Shown here in pieces: positions 1 through 14,300 of a stretch of 64,000 nucleotides of DNA. Where the stretch lies: NCBI GenBank assembly GCA_028564675.1, contig JAOVVO010000055.1:62001-126000 (forward strand), in the 5' to 3' direction. Every line of letters begins with the position of its first letter. Positions within the stretch are counted from its first letter, which is position 1. Both the position numbers and the translations under genes were made by a program. The stretch comes from Onchocerca lupi (Eukaryota > Nematoda > Chromadorea > Rhabditida > Onchocercidae). The notes under the pieces were generated by a model that did no database searches, had not been told where the DNA came from, and saw only the letters and a program-made list of their open reading frames with translations.

Positions 1-1128
1 TAGAATGTGTAATTTATATAAAACATTTCGTTACAACGGACCCGAATATAAAACACGAAGAACTATTTATGGATTTACAACATTAGACACTGATTTTTTT
101 GATCGTATCCAGGAGAAGGTTAATTTTTATCATGATTAGCTCGATTTGCAATAGTCATGGTGTTTGTTATTTATTTGAGATTTTTTTGTAAAGATTCTTT
201 TTAATTTATTAGTAATCTTGACATTTATTTTCTAATGTTAATCTTTATCTTCATCTTCTGCTTATTTCTAGATCTCTATTGACTTCAATGAGGAAAAGAT
301 TTCCAAAGCTGTCATTGCGTTTCATGTTGATAAAATGGGAATCAGAGAAGGCGCCGCTAAAATGGAGATATCGGTATTCGATTTTATTGTCCTTTTAATG
401 GATCATGTTTGGAAAGGTACAAGATTTTCTACTATTCTTATTCGATTTGTTTGGTTTTCCCATAGCTTCCGATTTACCAGTAACGAATACGCTTTAAAAA
501 CTAGTAAATTAAATGTCTGATGCAAATTATCGATTTTGTCGATTATTTTCTTATACTTAATTATTCAACTTGACCCTTTCTCTAGATAAGGACTTCCGAA
601 AATATAGTTTTCACTTTATTCGATCTTCATAAGCCCGTATTTCAATCATTCTTCAGTCACATACTGTCTATAATTTTAAAGGAAACCGATTGCAGAACGT
701 GATAAGACAATCGATAATTACAGTATATCTCGGATTGCTGGCTACGTTGGTGTGGATCGCGCTCATATGCTTATTCTTGGCAGTTTGATAAACAATAACA
801 TTACTTTAACTCCATCAGAAATAGCTACTGTAAATTATAGTAAATAATGATGAATTAATGTGTTTTAGCAATATCTTGAGCTATAAATATATATATATCG
901 ATTTTATTTTTCTTTTTATTCATTATTTACTCTTATTCTCTTATTAATTGTTTATAATTACTATATATTGAAGTTTAATTCATTATTGTCAACAAATTTC
1001 AAATCTTTCAGAAAACTCTTTCTGAGCCAATCGAAGTAATTGTAATGTTGACAATGTTACTGGCCCAAATGTATGGTTGGCCTGTTGCGGAGGATTTCAG
1101 TCAGAATTGGAAAAATGTCAGTTTTTAG
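1..1128 (+). CDS. 3' part of an unrecognised gene (cut by the window edge)
   Basis: Four exons can be chained in one frame: up to 118, 272-416, 696-829 and 1012-1128, ending in TAG at 1126-1128. Splice phases agree at each junction (phase 0, 1 and 0), and the donors and acceptors are GT-AG. The roughly 170 residues visible are mostly polar and charged with some hydrophobic stretches, for example VIVMLTMLLAQMYGWPV near the C-terminus. I do not recognise the family and assign no function. The 5' end lies outside the window. The next gene begins about 260 bp downstream on the same strand. These exons could be 5' exons of that gene if the GT at 1117 is used as a donor instead of reading to the stop. 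The in-frame stop and intact phases make a separate gene more likely. Confidence 0.55.
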
Positions 1129-1385
1129 TAAGTCTATTACAGTGAAGATAATTGATGAAGTTTAAGTTAGAATCATCATGTCTTTCCAACATTATTTACA
1201 AAAATATAGCTTGGTAATATAGCTTGATGTTAGGAGCATTTGAAGTGAAGTAATATCTCAGAATCAGAAATGCTGGAGAGCTTAACAGTTTTGTGGATGC
1301 ATTTCGACAGTACCAAAAGTAAAACATATTATGGTCTTAGTAATTTTCATTAACAAAGTTAGATTTCAAGAATGCGTAACTTAAT

Positions 1386-4300
1386 TTGTACACAGAAATC
1401 CATTTTTCTTTTCAGATTGAAACATCTTCTATACCATCGGATGAAGAAGCCATACAATCTGTGGATGATTTTGTAACAATCGCATGTGAAGTACTGCAAG
1501 ATTTCAAAAATGATCGATCATCTCCTCTTTGGTCGGATAAATTTCACTTTTTTGTTATTCTGTTGTCTTAAATGAATATATTTAATTACTGAACATAATA
1601 AGTGATTAATATCGAATATGACAGTCATAATAGGAACGATCGAAAAATAACTCAGCTTGAACTTTTCCATTAATTCACCGCTGTATTTGGAAACTAGATA
1701 TTCACTAATTTTTCTGAGGACCAGAAGTTCTTATTAGAAATAAAATAAAAAAAGAAAAAAAACTTTGGAATTTTCATATTTTTTCTGTCGCTTTAATAAC
1801 ATTTTTTAATAATTTCAGCAGGCATGTGAATGATGACTGTGGCAGTGATTTAGTGATGATGTCAAACGAACTGACACAGTACGCCAATAATCTGCTCAAT
1901 GAATTGGTAGAGTAAATTTTTTTCTTGAAAATTTTTTTTTTGTAATGATAACAATAGTAGATGTGATGATAAGAATGAGTATTTCACCTTTATGATTGTA
2001 ATGTTTTAGTGAATATGTGAAATGAAATAAGTAGGTTAATCTCTTCATTTTTCATATTTATCATAATTACTTTATTATGATAAGAATTGTTAGTGAAACT
2101 GGAGATAAAATGATTTGACGGTTGATAGATGAATCTTTGATTGTAGCATGATCACGCTTATACTCTTTATTTACTAACTAATCATTAAGTTTGGTCGTAT
2201 AATTTTAATGGTAATAGTATTCAAATTGGAACGCACTTATTTGAAAATTGTTCCAGTTTCGCAAATTAATCTACAAATAAATATTTCTAGTTTCATGTTA
2301 CCGACAAGAACTTTAATGGAAATTTTGCAGCACAATTTCTCCTCGTCAAATGAAAGTGTATCACGAGCAAGTGCTTTTACTCGAAATTTGATAAATCAAG
2401 TAGAAATGTTGGCGGAGGAGCAGCGTGCAAATATAACGGAGGAATCGATAATGGATTCGCAGAAAAATGACCGAATTTTTTCGGTGAGTTTAACTCATTT
2501 CCTTCTTTTTCTACAAGATTTTAATTTTATCTCATAGATTTCAATTTAATTTGGCAGGTTTTTGCTTTTTAATATCTTTTAAGATATCTTTATTCAAAAT
2601 AATGGGATTATTATTTTTATGTGAACTGCAGATATCATTTAATCAATTGCAAAGAAAAAAGTTTTTTTTTTTCATTAGTATTTATCGGAAGAATCAGTAT
2701 TAAAAAAGAATCAAAGATCATTATAAATAAATTAAATAATAAATTAAATATTTTTTGCTCATTATTTGAAAATGGATTTGTTTGTTTCGCACCACTGACT
2801 TTTGATTATGATTAAATTTTCATGCGGCGGGATAAAATTTGTTGTATAAGATTCTAGAGTTGATTTTAGACCATAAGTAATGAAGAAATCAGCGTTGTCA
2901 ATGTGACTCATAATGAACATGTGCAGAGGAATTATATCGTTATCAATGATCCCGTCAATATTAGTGATATTCCGAACGGTTGTTTTTGTTTAGCTCGTCA
3001 GCAGAAGGCATATAATTTCGTTCGTTGCCAAATTGTTGAGAAGGTAAAATTCTGCATTTAATATAGTAGAAGTGGATTATTTTATTAAATAATTATGTAA
3101 ATATCTGCTGAACTTATTTAAACTTAATTATTACTTTGTAATCGATATAATTGCAGCCATTAATTTTTTTCGTAACTGGCTTCTACTATATCGGTAACAG
3201 TCTTTTTAGTAATTGATTGTTAATAAGTTACAACAGTATGCTGCTTCTTTGCTATGACTCCAGTTTTTATTGTTTTGATTTCAATGTTTAGAAATTAATT
3301 TTCACGTAACTGCAATTTCAGGTCTCTCCACGTGAATACAATGTGCTGTTTGGTGATGGTAATGAGGAAATAATTGATATATCACGTATTGCACGTAAAG
3401 TTGAGGGTCGTTTACATTTATGGGAAGGGGTGCGCGTATGTGCTTTATATGAACCAAAGTAATTCCTGTTTTTTCAATTCAAAATTAATTGTTCAGTCAC
3501 TTCGAATTAGAATTTTTTCCTTGAAATAATCTTATTTTCAGACTTCGATTTGAGCGATATCGGAAAGCATTTTATTCAGGAATAGTAGGTGTAGGACCAC
3601 ATGGATTCTCGCAGAATGAAATGCTGGTAATGACGATAAAATTCCTAGAAGTTGAATTTTCGGCGTTTTTTAGCTATCTCTTAAATCATTCGATTATTTT
3701 TTGCAGATATTTTTTGATAATGGCATTGATAGTTTCGTTCATGAACGAACAGTTTATATTCTTGCAGAACAAAAATATAGATTTCACAATTTCAAAGAAG
3801 TAAGTTTCTATTAAAAGATGAGGAATTAATTGTTTTGATAAAATTTTTACTTCATTTATGTTGTGCAAGTTAACAGAAGTAAGTTAAGTAAGTTAATTTT
3901 ATTTGGATACATTTCTATTCAAATGATATATATTATAAAACGATGATTTTGAATTTGTAACAAATCAGCCTTAAATATTCCATATTGTTAGATTGAACAT
4001 GATGTTTTGATAGCTGATAGACTGACTCTTTTTTAAAACGATGTGGTGAGAAGTCATGTACAACTGTGTCTGCATTTAGTAGCACTTGCACTGATTTATA
4101 AATGCTCTAATGACTAGGCACTTGTGATATCGGATAAAATTGGCTAATTTTATAAATTTTTGCTCAACTTTTAATCTCAGAATTAGGGTTGATGAATTGA
4201 AGTAAACAGTAATTTTTATAGGAAATAGATCGTTGCAGTAATTGGTGTCTAGTACCACAGTTTCGACAAAAATTTGTCAAACATTATTTAAAGAATTTTC

Positions 4301-7300
4301 CGGATTGGCCACTTGTGCCGATGAAGCGTAAAGAAAACACACAGCGTGTAAATGTAAGATCATTAATTTATATGAACATTAAGTTTGACCGCTATTCATT
4401 TATAAAACAGTAAAAATTGCTCTAAAAAAAATCTTCATGAAAACTTTAATCACTAAGAGACAGTCCTAGGAAAGCCGTTTTCTGAAACTTAGGGAAATTA
4501 AGTTAAACAAGTGTCTGATTTATTTTAGGATCAAGATAAATATTGCTTACAGATTCTCCGAGAGGGTAAACCTCATTCCGCATATGTTTTGAGAACTGAA
4601 AGGCAGTTCGCATTACTGCGTTTTCCAATTCGCAGCAAATACGGTGCAGACTGTGTGATGACTCCATGCAATCGTCATTGTCACATAGATGAATGGATTT
4701 ATCGTGGTTCGGAAAGATTAGAAGCAATCCGTCAAACAATTGATGTAACTTTAAGTCATTGTTTATAAAATTTCTAAGTTTTTTTGAAACTTTTCAATAA
4801 AGTTTTAAAATTACCAATATGTCAAATTATATAATTTAATTAATTATTTAGATATTTTATATTTCTAGAGGTTGGAAAAGATCGAGCAACAGGAGAAAAC
4901 TGGAATTTCAGCGGTCCCAATACGTTCCAGACGGGAAGCTCGATTAGCTCACAATTTGGAATATACACTTCCATTACCCAGACAAATTATTTCAGATATG
5001 AATTTAAGGTTTGAATATTAGAGACTTTATTGAAGAAATAAAGAAATCAAAATATGCTTGAATTATCTCTCTTAAGAAATAGAGCTGAAACTTTTTAGAG
5101 TTTTTCTGTCTTTATCATTCCGCTACTGTTATTGTAAAAGCGTTTTTCTTTTCCGAAAGCTTATTATTATTTTTAGCAAGGAAGTGGATCTTTGTCCACG
5201 TGGTCGAGCTTTACTGAGTGACAATGAACCGGTAAGAGATATTAATTGTTAATTTTTCATATTACTATTTTTTTTCTCACAATCCATTTTTTTTCTCCCA
5301 TAATCGTTTTCAAAACTTTCCGATAAAATTTTGGTTTCTCTCTTTTCTTTTTTTTCTTTTTTTTTTCAGAATTATCCTAGGCGTCAAACAGCTCGAAAAG
5401 GAGGAATATTAACCATGCAGTATGAAAATGATTATCAAGATTATTCAGTTATTGAAGGACGAGGATCTGGTCTGCGCAAAGAGGTCTGCAATAATTAATT
5501 TATTTAAATGACTCCAATTTAAATCGACCGAAGGAATGAAATATTTTAAAGTTTGTATATGAAACATTAATCCAGAAAATACATTTTTCTTCAAAAATCG
5601 ATCTCAAATTATATAATTTTTCCCAAATTCAAATGCATTCTTTTCTTTATGCAGAAGAACCTTATTGTACAAGATATACCGGAATGGAGTAACTTGCAAC
5701 AAGTCATTCATTCGCGGTGTACGATCAACTGTTTACAATGTCTAGATAAGGATCCATTTGATAAAGAATTTTGCGGCTATTCACCTTATATGATTCCTTT
5801 ACTAATAGGTTGGTCGCGTGAGGTAACTGCTGCATTCTTTTCGAATTTTTTTTAAAGCAAATCGTCATTTTATCCTGTTCTTATGACTTTCAATGAGCGA
5901 AATTTGGAAAAATATATCAAAGATAAGAAAGCTTAAGATGTTATTTTGGTTTTTATATATGTTTTAAAAAATTGTTAGTTTTGAAATTAAAATTTTCTCG
6001 AATGTTCTGAGAATATTGTTAAATATATTTCAAAAAAACATTTATTTTTTTATAGATTGTAACATTCACGAAAAAGACTAAAGTAGCCCATAATCGTAAA
6101 GCGATTAGTTCAGCTGTGGTTTATCGTACACCGTGTGGAATCTCCATCTACAGATTGGATCAGATAACGAAATATTTGAAGGTATGGTTTTTCTAGATAT
6201 TATAAAGTTGCTACATCAATAGTATTTTTCTAATGAATCGATCTTAACCTGCTGCTAGATATCACTAAAGATTCTAATTAATGTGATTTTTTTCTCTATC
6301 TACAATGATTAACTTATAATGGAAATGAAGCTTTTTAAATGAGTTAAGAAAAGTGATGAAATCCGTGCACGTTAAAGTAACCAAGATTTCAAAATTTAAT
6401 TTAAGAGATTTTTTTTCTTTTTGCGGATTTTTAGGATACATCTAGTCGCCTAACAATCGACCTGTTCACATTTGATCGAACAGTTCGTCCGAATGTAATT
6501 TATCGTACATCGGTTAAAGCTAAACTAATGGATGATTTCACGAATGGTTGTGAGGCTATCCCAATTTCTGTTTATAATGAAATTGATGATGAATTACCAC
6601 CAAAAGTAAACTTTCCCTTTCTATTTTAATTTTGGTGAAATGAATTTTGCTACATATACTTTCTTCGGAAGTCTCTATCTCTTTCTTTTTTAAATCTTAT
6701 TGAAATTATGTTTAGAGCACAATTACTTTATTAATGTGAAAAAACTTTACATTCTTACTTTCCTAAATTATGTCTGGAAGAACAGTATTACTTGAATTTT
6801 CGATGATTTTCATCTTTTGTTTCTTTTAGATACTAAAATTCTCATAATTTCAAATCTTTGATATTTCCAGCTTTTTTTTTTTTTTTTTTCAGATTGAATA
6901 TGAATCACGACGATATCCGTACGATAAGGAAACAGATGTATCATCCATATCATTTGATTTTTGCAGCGGATGTACCTGCATTGGTCGGTATATTTTGTAA
7001 TTTGTTATTTTTTCTAAACGTTTCAAAAATTTTACATTATGAGAAAGGAACTTCAAACAATGCTGATTTCGAATTCCAATTACAATTCTTTTTTCTTTTT
7101 TAATAGATGATTGTGCGGATGAGACTCGATGTGAATGTCGTTTATTAACTCGCGCGGAAGTATTACGTTTGGATAAAAGTCTTCAACCTTCATTTGCTCA
7201 AGGATATATGTGAATTTTTTTTAGAAAGAAAACCATTTTTATTTTAAGATTGATTTTATAAAATTTCGTTGATTTTTGAGATTTCATTTTATTTTGTCTT

Positions 7301-10300
7301 TCTGAAATCAGCATAAGTTTTAATTCATTTTACGAAATATTGCTTTGTACTCCTTTTTTAAGAAACTTATCAAATTTTTAAAAAGAAGTTATTATCATTT
7401 GGTTTTATCGATTGGGATGATAAGCTCTTGTTGCCATAAGCATTTTACTGTTAAACTATAAAATTAATATTTAAATTAATTTAACGAGGATTTTTTTTAG
7501 GTATCGTAATTTATCACTTGGCGGCAACGATGAATCATACTTATCAGGTTTATATGAATGTAATGAGAAGTGTCGATGCAGTCGAAGTAACTGTCATAAT
7601 CGAGTGGTGCAACAACAAATGAAAATTCCGCTTGAGGTTTTTCTCTTATTTGTTGTGTAGACTCGAGATAAATGCCAGTTATATTATTTTTAACTATGAT
7701 ATTCAAGATTTCATAACTCGGATTAAGCAAACATTTCATTATTTATTGTGGTTACCAAAGAGATTCTTGTAACTTTACCAGGATCTATAGGAATCTGTGT
7801 CGTGACGAATTTTGGATTGAAAGTCCTAGAAAGATTTCGACTTTATTGAAATGCACATATTAGTTGCATTTATGTTTAACGACCAAAAGAATTAATAAAC
7901 ACAGAAAAAGATAATCCGTTGATACAAGAGAACGAGTTTCCGTGCCAAATTATATCTTATTCCGAAAATCGAGAAATTTTTGTTTCTTAGTTGTCATGGA
8001 GCGGAAAATGCTTTTTTGTTCATCATTGTTAGTTGTATTAATCCTAGATTTCGTACATTTGTATCAATTCGGGGCAAAAATCAATATCAATGATTTCTAC
8101 ACAATCAAGTCGTCGAGCGGGTCTTGATTTCGTTTTGGAAGATTTCAGAAAATAAAATAAAGCTACTTAAAATCAGGAACAGTAGTAGTTAAGTAGTCAA
8201 TAATAAACTCAATTCAGATAGAATCCGTTACTTCTAACAAGTGTTTGATCATTTGTCAAAGCAGTAGTCCCTGCTCCTCTTCATTAATTTATTTTTATTT
8301 AAAATACATCTCAGATGGGTTACTTCCAGTTGCATTTCGATATATGTACGATTGTTTGTAAACTAATTTATATCGCAATTCTATACTGCTGAATCATTAA
8401 ATACGATTTGAATGATTTTGAAAGTTTATATTATTCAAAGCTACTTCAAAACTATAAAAGTACAATTTATTTGAAATTAAATTAAGTTCTTTGAAACATT
8501 TTTATTGTTGCCTTAACAATCCAAAGCTAAATTTAAGTTTACGAAGCGTACAGAAACGATAATTAGATTGAAAAAAACAGTCACAAAGATCGCACACTGA
8601 ACGTGAAATTCCTACTAATTCTAATCCAAATTAGCCATATTTATGATAGAAAATTCTTCAAAAATATAAGAATTTTTGGGAACTTATGGTTTGCTGAGTA
8701 TTCATCGTTTACTTTTTGGTTTCAGCTGTCTTGATTTTGATTCATTTTGCAGTTGTTTAAAACAGAAAAAATGGGTTGGGGTGTTCGATCGATGATTGAT
8801 ATTCCAGCCGGTGTTTTCTTATGTACTTATGCTGGTGCTATTCTTACAGACAGTCAAGCGGAAAGAGAAGGCAAAGCGGTAACTCTTTATTGGAATTCTC
8901 TTATGTTTCTCGTCTTTATATACTAATTAGCAGAGCAATTGTTAAATTTCGGTATTTTATAGTAAACGGTTAAGGTACTTGCTAACAATTTTTTTAGATC
9001 AATAGTCATCGTTAGAACATTTCTTACTGGCGGTAGCATCAATGAAACATATAAATCATATAAGTTAGAGTTTGTAAGAAATTTTGGAAGTTTGAAAACT
9101 CGTTCTTTCTATACTATTTAAATAAATATTTGTAGTTTGGTGATGAATATTTTGCTGATGTGAATTTGGTAGATAACGTTGAAAAAGAAAAACATAATGC
9201 TGGTGTTGATTTGGGAGATTCGAATGACGGTTATTATTCAGATGACGAGATTAATTGTGGTAAGATTCAATATTTTAAATTAGCTTTTAGGATGGAGTAT
9301 AAGGGAATGTTGCAAAGCTATTAAATTGTTTTCTTGAGGTGGTGGACCTGTTTTATCATCCGAAAGTGAATTGATTGCAATTGATGAAGATGGATATGAG
9401 GAAGATGACGATTATGATAGGTCAGGAAATGAATTATTTTCTCATTGTTTTTGTTGAATAACCTCACTGTTGTCTGCAATCATTATTGAAATCTGAAATT
9501 TTCAAAGTTTTGAATTGTAATCTTTTTCATCGTAAATTGGATATTCCAGTGGACAAGATTCTTCATTTTCGTCAGAAGAAAGTCATTCCGAGAAGAGAAC
9601 TGTCAGAACGCAAAAACGTCGAAAACTTGTGCATGGCGGTAGTGAAGAACAACAGGATTCTTCAATGGGAGAATCATCAGTAAATTTCATTGATTTTCTG
9701 TTGAAAAATTTTATGCAAAACGATTCATTGTTTTGGTTCGAATTTTTAGATTTTTATGAATTTTTTGCAGAGAAAGAATGAGTTAGCAGCAGCAGATCTA
9801 GATTATGCGCGTTCGTCCCTTGTTATGACGGAATCAGATGTGTTTGCGGATGGAACGAAATCAAACGATGTTGATATGCCTGCAATTGAACCAGCAGGTG
9901 ACTCATCCTTTTTTGTTAGCATCAACAACTTTCAATAGATTCAGTACTTCCAAATAAAAGATGATAAAATTAATTTCAGTTTTAAGTTTCGAAATTCATT
10001 TCTCCAAAAGTTTCGATGATTTTTTCCTTTGTAAAATTTCGAATTAGGTCCACCCGAAGGTCGTTTCGATATGATCAAATACATTGAGAATATGGAACTT
10101 CCATCACTGTACACAATTGATGCTAAGAAAAAGGGTAACATTGGACGATTTTTCAATCACAGCTGTCAACCCAATATTCGCGCCCAGTTGGTATATGTTG
10201 ATACTCATGATTTTCGTTTGCCATGGATTGCATTTTTCACAACAACAAAGATCTCTGCGGGTTCGGTATGTTTTATCTAATTATTTAAATTCTGGTTTTC

Positions 10301-10632
10301 CATGGACAAGATTGCTTCCACGCTTTTAGTTTTTATGATAGCGTTTGATAATAAATTTGCTGGGTTTTCTCTATTACTCGTATTTTTGTACGTAATGAAT
10401 GATTTATCATTTATTTTCAGTGATTTTAACTAATTAAAACCTAATTTAATATTTGCAGTAGTGAAATTTTAATCAAAAATAGAATGAGAATTTCACATAA
10501 GTTAAAACTGCTCTTTCGTACCTTCATTTTTAGGAACTTTTTTGGGATTATGGTTATTCTGAAGGTACTGTAGATGGAAAGAAGCTCGAATGCTTTTGCG
10601 GATCACGTTTTTGTCGCAAGCGACTTCTTTAA
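1386..10632 (+). CDS. met-2: SETDB1/MET-2-type histone H3 lysine 9 methyltransferase
   Basis: Twenty-five exons join without a frame break into about 1077 codons: 1386-1531, 1819-1906, 2331-2483, 2870-3043, 3322-3458, 3542-3626, 3707-3799, 4222-4353, 4529-4744, 4869-5008, 5177-5231, 5370-5483, 5655-5822, 6056-6181, 6435-6605, 6893-6983, 7107-7209, 7501-7636, 8753-8878, 9136-9259, 9339-9420, 9550-9679, 9771-9897, 10048-10265 and 10534-10632. Domains in order are a Tudor region (residues about 130-290), a methyl-CpG-binding-like domain (about 511-609, with YRTPCGISIYRLDQITKYL), a Cys-rich pre-SET, the first half of SET (about 776-818, MGWGVRSM), an acidic Ser-rich insert, and the second half of SET with NHSCQPN. 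The last exon carries the post-SET motif CFCGSRFCRKRLL. This family methylates H3K9 in the nucleus to silence chromatin. The start is the weak point: ATG 1386 runs into an exon that could instead be trans-spliced or have an upstream exon. Human SETDB1 is about 1290 residues, so an N-terminal extension may be missing. Confidence 0.93.
7637..8752 (+). other. Long intron of met-2 between pre-SET and SET
   Basis: This 1.1-kb intron separates the last pre-SET exon from the first SET exon. The donor GTTTTT is weak and the acceptor TTTTGCAG is good. I see no exon, RNA gene or repeat in it. The open frame at 7942-8127 has no recognisable similarity and no need in the gene model. Confidence 0.6.
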
Positions 10633-11381
10633 GCTCTTTGCTATTTGATAAACGATATTCCCAATTTCTCTCCAGGCTTTTGTTGATCTCAGGAAATTCG
10701 GACTCAAAGTTTTAGATTTTGTTGAATTCTTGATGGGAATAAATGTTTTCATGCTCTGTATTGAATCTATTATATTAGATTATCCTCAGGATTCTGCTTC
10801 AATAAATTGGATATCATTTTGAACCACACAAAATCTCATCTTTTTTTTTTTGAAGTTTGTCTTGAAGATTAGTGCCTTTGACATTTTTTTCCTGGTTAAG
10901 AAAAAAAAAGTTGATCGGATTTTCAAGAAAAGACAAATAATCTTCCCAGATCGGTTTTTGAATATCGCTTTTCAATATATTCTTAATGTTTTTAAACTTA
11001 AATTTTCTGCATTTTATCAGTAATAGTTCGGAATTCTTTATCTGTATTATTATGTCAATAAAAAATTAGAGTAAAGTGATTTATTCAGATTTTCATAACT
11101 GAACTATACTGTGTCCGGAATTAAAATATTTAACATAATACAAAAAACGAATCCTATTACAAGAATCCAAATTTTTTAACATTCAAAATTTCCAGCTTTT
11201 TTGTGTTTCCTATTTCTCAGTCTCAGAATTTTATAAGTTTTCTTTTTTGTCTGAAAATTTCAATATACAGAATGACCAAATTTTAGCAGAAAATTAATGA
11301 ATTTTTATCGAATAAGCGAAAAATTATGTTGAAGAAATTCACGGGAATGAGCAATCCCAGGATTCTTTCTTGTGGATTAGT
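10633..11381. other. Intergenic: met-2 3' flank facing collagen 3' flank
   Basis: About 750 bp lie between two convergent genes. Two AATAAA hexamers at 10738-10743 and 10801-10806 are candidate poly(A) signals for met-2, about 105 and 170 bases after its stop. Nothing else is recognisable; the sequence is AT-rich and without open frames of note. Confidence 0.6.
10738..10743 (+). terminator. Candidate poly(A) signal of met-2
   Basis: A canonical AATAAA hexamer starts 105 bases after the met-2 stop codon. A second one follows at 10801. Which is used cannot be told from the sequence. Confidence 0.5.
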
Positions 11382-14300
11382 TTAACGTCTTGTACCATCT
11401 TCGAAGAAGACACCACCATCCAAAGCACAGTATTTTGGGCAAATACCACGTTCACCTTGCGGTCCGGGATGTCCTGGTGGTCCTTCTTGTCCATCTTCAC
11501 CTGGTCGACCTGGTTGGCCTGGTGGTCCTGGTGGTCCCTGCATTCCCTGTGGGCCCTCCGATCCTGGACGTCCTGCCGGTCCCTGATCACCGGGCAATCC
11601 TGGTGGTCCCTACAACGATTGCTTTGCATGATCATATATGAGATTCAAATTTGATAATCAGATTTTTCTGGACCAGAAAATTTTATTAAAAAATTGACGG
11701 AAACTTGATGATACTTACGACTTCACCAGGCGCGCCTGGATCACCAGGTGTTGCTGGTGAACTCATGGCTGGTCGTCCCGGATCTCCTCGTGGGCCATCA
11801 CGTCCTGGCTCTCCTGGAGGTCCAGGCGGTCCTGGAGGACCTTGTGGTCCTGGTGGTCCATCATTACCATTTCGACCTGGATATCCAGGTGGACCAGCAT
11901 TTCCTGAAATTAACTTTAGATGCTAAGATAAATATATTTGAAGTGTCGATCTCTGCAATACTAGTTTCTGTATATCCAGGTTAAAGCTAAATCAAATTAG
12001 ATTTTTAACTGAGATCAAGAAAGAGCAAGATGAAACCTTGGTCGCCTGGTGGTCCTGGTGGTCCCGGTTCACCTGGTGGACATGGTAAGCATGGTGGTTC
12101 GACAGCTTCTTCGCAAATTCTAAAATAGACAATCTTTGATCATTTGGCATCGACAATGAAAATATGTCCTTGAGCGTATATTTTTGGAGATGTTTTGATA
12201 TCAATAATTTAGAGTGGAGAAGAATGAAATTAAATAAAAAAAAAACTAACGCTGGAGGTCTTCCAGGAAATCCTGGGGATCCAGGTGCACCTGGACGTCC
12301 GGGAATACCATGTTTACCTGGAGGACCGTCTGGGCCGGGAAGTCCTGGTAAGCAGCAACCTAAAAATAATGAAATTATCACTCTATTAATAAACGTATTT
12401 TTTCGGGCAAATAGTCCATAGTTTTGAAAATTTGAACTCAAAATTTTAAGAAGTGATATTTTCTACTAAATTTGGAATTAGAAAGTATGGGGATTAAAGT
12501 TACAGTTAGATTTCAAATATTGGAAACTTTCAATATTAAAAAAATATAAATCCTTCAAATTCAAATTGACCTTCACAATAACTGCTCTGTCTTTTAGCGC
12601 GACCAGTAATAACGGTTTTATTATGTAGAAGTTTTTGAAATACTGGTGTTCCATCTCGAGGTCCTGCTCGGTACTCATTCACTTCCATCATCACATCGCG
12701 GGCTGATAACTGCAAAGATAGATTTCAGCTTTTTTTTTTAATTCGAAATTATCATTCGTAATCATTCTAGCCTATTAAAAATTTATTCTTGTTTGTCATT
12801 TCGCTAAAACTTATTTTCCGCTTTTATTTCTGGTAACACAATAACCTGAGAATTTATTTGATTTTACTGATAAATGCGTGAAAAGACAAACGATTGTGTC
12901 CATCAATTAATTCGGTTTTCAGCAAAGAATTTATATTGAAGAAATGTTTAGATCGGGCAAGTGCTTAAATCAAACAATCTAAATTAGCAATAAATTCCTT
13001 CTCTATATTATGGTTCGTACAGAAGAATTAATTTTTTATGGTGTTGCAAATACTATTACCATCAAATAAATTTTGATTAATCTGTAGTACATTTTACACA
13101 AATAATGCTTTCCAGAAAATGAGAATACTACTGAATTTATACATATATATTTTGCAAAGTAATCCATCCATGTTTCTTTTTTTTTTGGTTTTTTATAAAA
13201 GATCGTTGATTAATTTCATAATTATAAAATGAAACGAGACGCTAGTCTCGGTAGTGTCTTGAAAAATACTGTACCATTATTGTAATTTTAAATGTTTACG
13301 AATTTATAGCTGTGAAATTAGGACGAATAAAATGGATACTTATTGAACTTATACTCATTTCCATACATGCGATATGGGGTTAAATTTTCTATTATTATAG
13401 ATTAAGGCTTGAAATTCATCACCATTCCATTTATCGTTTTCTTTGTGATTGTTCCACTGTATGTGCCATTAAATCATCAAATATTCAGCATTAGTTAGAC
13501 AAATATTTAGCATTAATTTTTTCGCATAAAGTTAGAACTTTGATTCTCTTTCAAATTTCTTTTCCTCGAAAAGTATTAGAGATAGCCTTGTCAATTATCA
13601 CTACATTTATTCTTAGATATGAACAATTATCTGATTGATAAAATATTTAGAAATCTACGCGTGATTAAATCATTCACATCATTAACCACTGCTTTTGTTT
13701 ACGAATTGTGAACATTGGTATATGAATCGGAACAAAGAAGCTTTGATTCAAATGTAATTTACAATGGAAGCAAGTGATAATTAATGAAAATTACTATTGA
13801 TCAGAGAAACTGGTTATCACTAATCCAATCAGTTTTCTTCACTTAGAAGAGAAGGATCCATTTTTCTTGTGTGTCAATCATTATAACTACATAATTTTCT
13901 AAAAGTCATGTTTATCTGTTTTTATCTATCTCGATATGTCATTTTCTTAAAACATATTTCGATGTTCTCATTGAGCGAGAATTTGAATCACTCATTTCAA
14001 CACTTCACACAATCAATCTCCTTTTTTCACCTTCTGATAAAAAAGGCTTTTTTGTCGAATTTCAAGAAACGAACGGCATTTCTTTAATAGATGTTCGAAG
14101 ACACTTAACAGAAGCAAATTAGCAAGGTGTGCTTCTGGAGAAGAATTACTGCCAGAAGCATTTGGTGCGTTCTTTGGATATCTAAAAATTTGCCAAGGAA
14201 GAATATCGCAAAAAAAAGAATCAACCATATGGATCATTTTTCTTGAAGATATTATCTTGCCTTCTTCGGTGGGAAGGAAGAGAGATTAATGAAGAAGAAA

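Noticed and set aside
1012..1531. Joining the first partial gene to met-2 through a GTCAGT donor at 1117
   Set aside because: Phase would allow it, but the frame also ends in a proper stop at 1128 and the residues before it do not look like SETDB1. I kept two genes, with doubt.
7942..8127. Open frame inside the long met-2 intron
   Set aside because: The flanking SET and pre-SET exons join in phase without it, and the frame has no similarity.
11370..11984. Overlapping plus-strand open frames in the collagen exons
   Set aside because: Gly-X-Y coding sequence is GC-rich and lacks stops on the opposite strand, so these are antisense shadows of the collagen.
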